A stretch of DNA of 64,000 bases from NCBI RefSeq assembly GCF_014196625.1, contig NZ_JACIDZ010000008.1:124001-188000 (forward strand), read 5' to 3'. Positions within the stretch are counted from its first letter, which is position 1; every line of letters starts with the position of its first letter. This stretch comes from Martelella radicis (GTDB lineage Bacteria; Pseudomonadota; Alphaproteobacteria; Rhizobiales; Rhizobiaceae). The notes under the pieces were generated by a model, which was given only the letters and a program-made list of their open reading frames with translations, was not told where the DNA came from and did no database searches. This document shows positions 61,261 through 64,000 of this stretch, in pieces. The position numbers were made by a program, and so were the translations under genes.

Positions 61261-62913
61261 ATGACGAACCTATACGATCGCCATTCCGCGCTGCTGGCGC
61301 GGGCGGTGGAAGCGCTGCGGACCCGCGCCTTCTGGACGCCGTTTCCGGAAGTGCCGTCGGGCAAGGTCTATGGCGAAACCGCCAAGGCGGACGGTATTGC
61401 CGCCTTCGAAGGGCTTGTCGGCAATGCTTTCGATATGCCGGGCCATCCCGAGACGCGCCGCGTTGGCCGCGAGAACGCGCCATGGGGCAAGAGCCTTTCC
61501 ATCACCTATCCTGCCGCCGATCCCGCAACGCTGATCGCGGCCTCCGAAAAGGCCGCCGAGCCCTGGGCCTCCGCCGATCCGGAAACCCGCGCCGGCATTC
61601 TTCTGGAGGCGCTCACCCGCCTCAACGCCATGAGCTTCCTCATCGGCCACGCCACCATGCACACCACCGGTCAGGCCTTTCCCATGGCCTTCCAGGCGGG
61701 CGGTCCGCATGCGCAGGATCGCGGACTTGAGGCGGTTGCCGCGGCCTATGCGGAAATGACCGGCAGCGCCACCGCCGCCACATGGGAAAAGCCGCAGGGC
61801 AAGCGCGACCCGATCACGCTGGAAAAGCGCTGGCGCATCGTTCCGCGCGGCCTGTCGCTGATGATCGGTTGCCAGACTTTCCCGAACTGGAACGGCTATC
61901 CGGGCCTGTTCGCCAGCCTTGCCACCGGCAATACGGCGATCGTCAAGCCACATCCGGGCGCAATCCTGCCACTGGCGCTCACCGTCAAGGTGCTGCGCGA
62001 GGTTTTGACCGAGGAAGGCTTCCCGGCTGATGTCGTGCTGCTCGCCGCAGATGAGCCGGGCGCGGAAGTGACCAAGAAACTGATCGAAACCCATGCGTTT
62101 TCGATCATCGACTATACCGGCTCCTCCGTCTTTGCCGCATGGCTGCGGAAGAATGCCGGCAGCGCCCTCGTCTTCACCGAAGAGACCGGCGTCAACTCGA
62201 TCACCATCACCGGCACGGATGACTTTGCCGGCATGTGCGACAATATCGCCTTTTCGCTGTCGCTCTATTCCGGCCAGATGTGCACCTCGCCGCAGAACCT
62301 CTATCTGCCGAAGGACGGGATCGAGACGGACGAAGGTGCCAAGAGTTTCGATGACGTCGTCAGCGGCATTGTTGACGCCATCGACCGGCTGCTTTCGGAC
62401 GGCGCGCAGGCCTCTTCCATCTGCGGCGCGATCGCCAATGCCGCGACCTTTGCGCGCGTCGAAAAGGCCCGTCAGGCCGGCCGCGTCGTGCGCGAGAGCC
62501 GCGAGACCGGGCTTGGCGCCTCGGCGACACCGCTTCTGGTGGTCGCCGATGACCGTGAAGGCGGCCTTGAGCGCGACGAATGCTTCGGGCCGGTGTCCTT
62601 CTTCATCGCCTGCGATGATGCGCATGACGCCATCGCCAGGGCGTCTGCCATTGCGGCGGAAAAGGGCGCGATCACGGCGGCGCTCTACGCTACCGACGGC
62701 GCGCTGATCGAGGAGGCCGCAAACGCCTTTTCGAAGGCCGGCGTCAATCTCTCGGTGAACCTCACCGGCAATATCTATGTCAATCAGTCGGCGGCTTTCT
62801 CGGACTATCATGTCACGGGAGCGAACCCTTCGGGCAATGCAAGCCTCACCGATACGGCCTTTGTCGCGCCGCGTTTCCGGCGCGTCATGATCCGCTGGCC
62901 CAGAGCCGCTTGA
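61261..62913 (+). CDS. paaN: Aldehyde dehydrogenase-family phenylacetate degradation protein PaaN
   Basis: 550 residues from ATG 61261 (GGGAGG upstream). The long PaaN-type N-terminus (LYDRHSALLARAVEALRTRAFW) precedes an ALDH domain: LSLMIGCQTFPNWNGYPGL, DYTGSSVFAAWLRKNA, FTEETGVNSITITG and SLSLYSGQMCTSPQNLYLP with the catalytic Cys. PaaN is the ring-opening dehydrogenase in operons that lack the PaaZ fusion; here both are present, so it may act on a related aldehyde. A short hairpin overlaps its stop. Confidence 0.93.
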   Translation: MTNLYDRHSALLARAVEALRTRAFWTPFPEVPSGKVYGETAKADGIAAFEGLVGNAFDMPGHPETRRVGRENAPWGKSLSITYPAADPATLIAASEKAAEPWASADPETRAGILLEALTRLNAMSFLIGHATMHTTGQAFPMAFQAGGPHAQDRGLEAVAAAYAEMTGSATAATWEKPQGKRDPITLEKRWRIVPRGLSLMIGCQTFPNWNGYPGLFASLATGNTAIVKPHPGAILPLALTVKVLREVLTEEGFPADVVLLAADEPGAEVTKKLIETHAFSIIDYTGSSVFAAWLRKNAGSALVFTEETGVNSITITGTDDFAGMCDNIAFSLSLYSGQMCTSPQNLYLPKDGIETDEGAKSFDDVVSGIVDAIDRLLSDGAQASSICGAIANAATFARVEKARQAGRVVRESRETGLGASATPLLVVADDREGGLERDECFGPVSFFIACDDAHDAIARASAIAAEKGAITAALYATDGALIEEAANAFSKAGVNLSVNLTGNIYVNQSAAFSDYHVTGANPSGNASLTDTAFVAPRFRRVMIRWPRAA

Positions 62914-62960
62914 GAGGCGGCCTGACAGCTCGTTTTGGATAAATCAGGGAGGAGAATCCA

Positions 62961-64000
62961 ATGAAATTGATGACAACAACGGCACTGGCGATGCTCGCCA
63001 CGCTCGGTCTTGCAACGGCCGCAAGCGCCGAGATCAAGCTCGGCGCCAGCCTTTCGGCTACGGGTCCTGCCGCCTTTCTTGGCGATCCGGAAGCCAAGAC
63101 CATCGAAATGCTGGTCGAGGAACTGAACGCCAATGGCGGCATCAACGGCGAAAAGATCAACCTAACGCTTTATGATGACGGCGGCGATCCGAACAAGGCG
63201 CGCACCTTCGCCACCCGTCTGATCGAGGATGACGAAGTGGTCGCCATCATCGGCGGCACCACCACCGGCACCTCGATGTCGATCCTGTCGGTTGCCGAAG
63301 ACGAAGGCATTCCCTTCATCTCGCTCGCCGGCGCGCTGCAGATCATCGATCCGGTCAAGGACTATGTCTTCAAGACGCCGCATACCGACCGCATGGCCTG
63401 CGAGAAGATCTTCGACAACATGCAGAAGAATGGCATCACCAAGATCGGCATGATCTCCGGCACGGACGGCTTCGGCGCATCGATGCAGGCCCAGTGCAAG
63501 GACGTTGCCGGCGGCTATGACATCGAGATCCTCGCCGACGAGATCTATGGCCCGAGCGACGCCGACATGACGCCGCAGCTCACCAAGATCAAGAACACCG
63601 AGGGCGTTGAGGCGATCCTCAACCCGGGCTTCGGCCAGGGCCCGGCGATCGTCACCCGCAATGCCAGCCAGCTCGGCATCGACCTGCCGCTCTACCAGAG
63701 CCACGGCGTGGCTTCCGACAGCTTCATCGAGCTGGTCGGGCCGGAAGCCTCCGAGGGCGTGCGCCTGCCGGGCACCGCACTTCTGATCGCCGACATTCTG
63801 CCGGAAGACGATATCCAGCGTGACGTCGTCATGAACTACAAGACGGCCTACGAGGAAAAGTACAACCAGAACGTCTCGACCTTCGGCGGCTATGCCAATG
63901 ACGCCTTCCTGCTGATGGTCAACGCCATGACCGAAGCCGGCGGCGAAGACCCCGACGCCATCCGTGACGCGCTGGAAGCCACCGACGGTCTCGTCGGCAC
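62961..64000 (+). CDS. Branched-chain amino acid-type ABC transporter substrate-binding protein (partial)
   Basis: At least 346 codons; the gene runs off the window. ATG 62961 follows GGGAGGAG by 7 bases. A 23-residue signal peptide (MKLMTTTALAMLATLGLATA, cleavage after ASA) precedes a LivJ/LivK-type binding protein: IKLGASLSATGPAAFLGDP, ELNANGGINGEKINLTLYDD, IIGGTTTGTSMS. It is 47 bases downstream of paaN and probably belongs to an importer of phenylacetate or an aromatic precursor encoded further right. This is inferred from location. Confidence 0.92.
   Translation, partial: MKLMTTTALAMLATLGLATAASAEIKLGASLSATGPAAFLGDPEAKTIEMLVEELNANGGINGEKINLTLYDDGGDPNKARTFATRLIEDDEVVAIIGGTTTGTSMSILSVAEDEGIPFISLAGALQIIDPVKDYVFKTPHTDRMACEKIFDNMQKNGITKIGMISGTDGFGASMQAQCKDVAGGYDIEILADEIYGPSDADMTPQLTKIKNTEGVEAILNPGFGQGPAIVTRNASQLGIDLPLYQSHGVASDSFIELVGPEASEGVRLPGTALLIADILPEDDIQRDVVMNYKTAYEEKYNQNVSTFGGYANDAFLLMVNAMTEAGGEDPDAIRDALEATDGLVG

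Noticed and set aside
61270-62811. 513-codon minus-strand frame opposite paaN
   Set aside because: Antisense of a clear aldehyde dehydrogenase.
62905-62921. Hairpin at the paaN stop (GCCGC ... GCGGC)
   Set aside because: Only 5 bp and no U-run; insufficient for a terminator call.
1-64000. tRNA, rRNA, CRISPR arrays, phage genes, complete insertion sequences
   Set aside because: Looked for and not seen; no repeat-spacer arrays, no transposase and no tRNA-like cloverleaf in the gaps.

Overview
The window is GC-rich chromosomal DNA from an alphaproteobacterium, most likely a halotolerant or marine member of the Hyphomicrobiales (Rhizobiaceae-like, for example Martelella or a relative). This placement is an inference. 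It rests on rhizobial-type intergenic palindromic elements (three copies of two kinds), an ExoP-type polysaccharide co-polymerase/kinase, an ectABC-ask ectoine operon with a divergent MarR-type regulator, a RirA-type iron box, and the gene style. No tRNA, rRNA, CRISPR array, prophage or complete insertion sequence was seen.

Region 1 (1-24273) is a surface polysaccharide locus. It begins with the end of an APS kinase (cysC) and cysQ, then continues on the plus strand with seven glycosyltransferases, gmd and fcl (GDP-L-fucose supply), a membrane O-acyltransferase, two hexapeptide acetyltransferases, two polysaccharide pyruvyl transferases, a Wzx-like flippase, a Wzy-like polymerase, a MurB-like flavoprotein and a Wzz/BY-kinase. 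The product is probably a fucose-containing, acetylated, pyruvylated polymer. The MurB homologue beside a pyruvyl transferase suggests an additional lactyl-type substituent. No initiating phosphoglycosyltransferase or Wza exporter is present in the window.

Region 2 (24413-30002) holds a secreted protein of unknown function and the minus-strand ectABC-ask operon with divergent ectR. A pseudo-palindrome overlaps the predicted ectA -10 box. Region 3 (30113-34870) is an iron-complex ABC uptake operon with a TGA-N9-TCA box in its promoter; it ends in two uncharacterised, translationally coupled genes. Region 4 (35146-38424) is a LysR/MFS/alcohol dehydrogenase set.

Region 5 (38412-47706) is the most novel part. 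A GTP cyclohydrolase II with a decayed RibB-like N-terminus, a stand-alone RibD-type reductase, a PTPS/QueD-fold protein that has lost its catalytic residues, a BchC-like dehydrogenase, a glycosyltransferase and a methyltransferase are interleaved with membrane lipid-type genes (CDP-alcohol phosphotransferase, LPG-synthase-type membrane protein, LTA-synthase-like sulfatase). This looks like an undescribed pathway that starts from GTP and gives a glycosylated or methylated pterin/flavin-precursor product.

Region 6 (47885-64000) is a phenylacetate catabolon: paaX, paaJABCDE, an extra PaaA/PaaC-like gene, paaZ and paaY on the plus strand; paaG, paaI, paaK and a TetR regulator on the minus strand; paaN and a truncated branched-chain-amino-acid-type binding protein on the plus strand. 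Three matching 14-bp sites (ACCRNYCGGNCGGY) lie before paaJ, before the TetR gene and between paaG and paaN, which suggests that the TetR protein and PaaX both control the pathway. paaH and paaF are not in the window.
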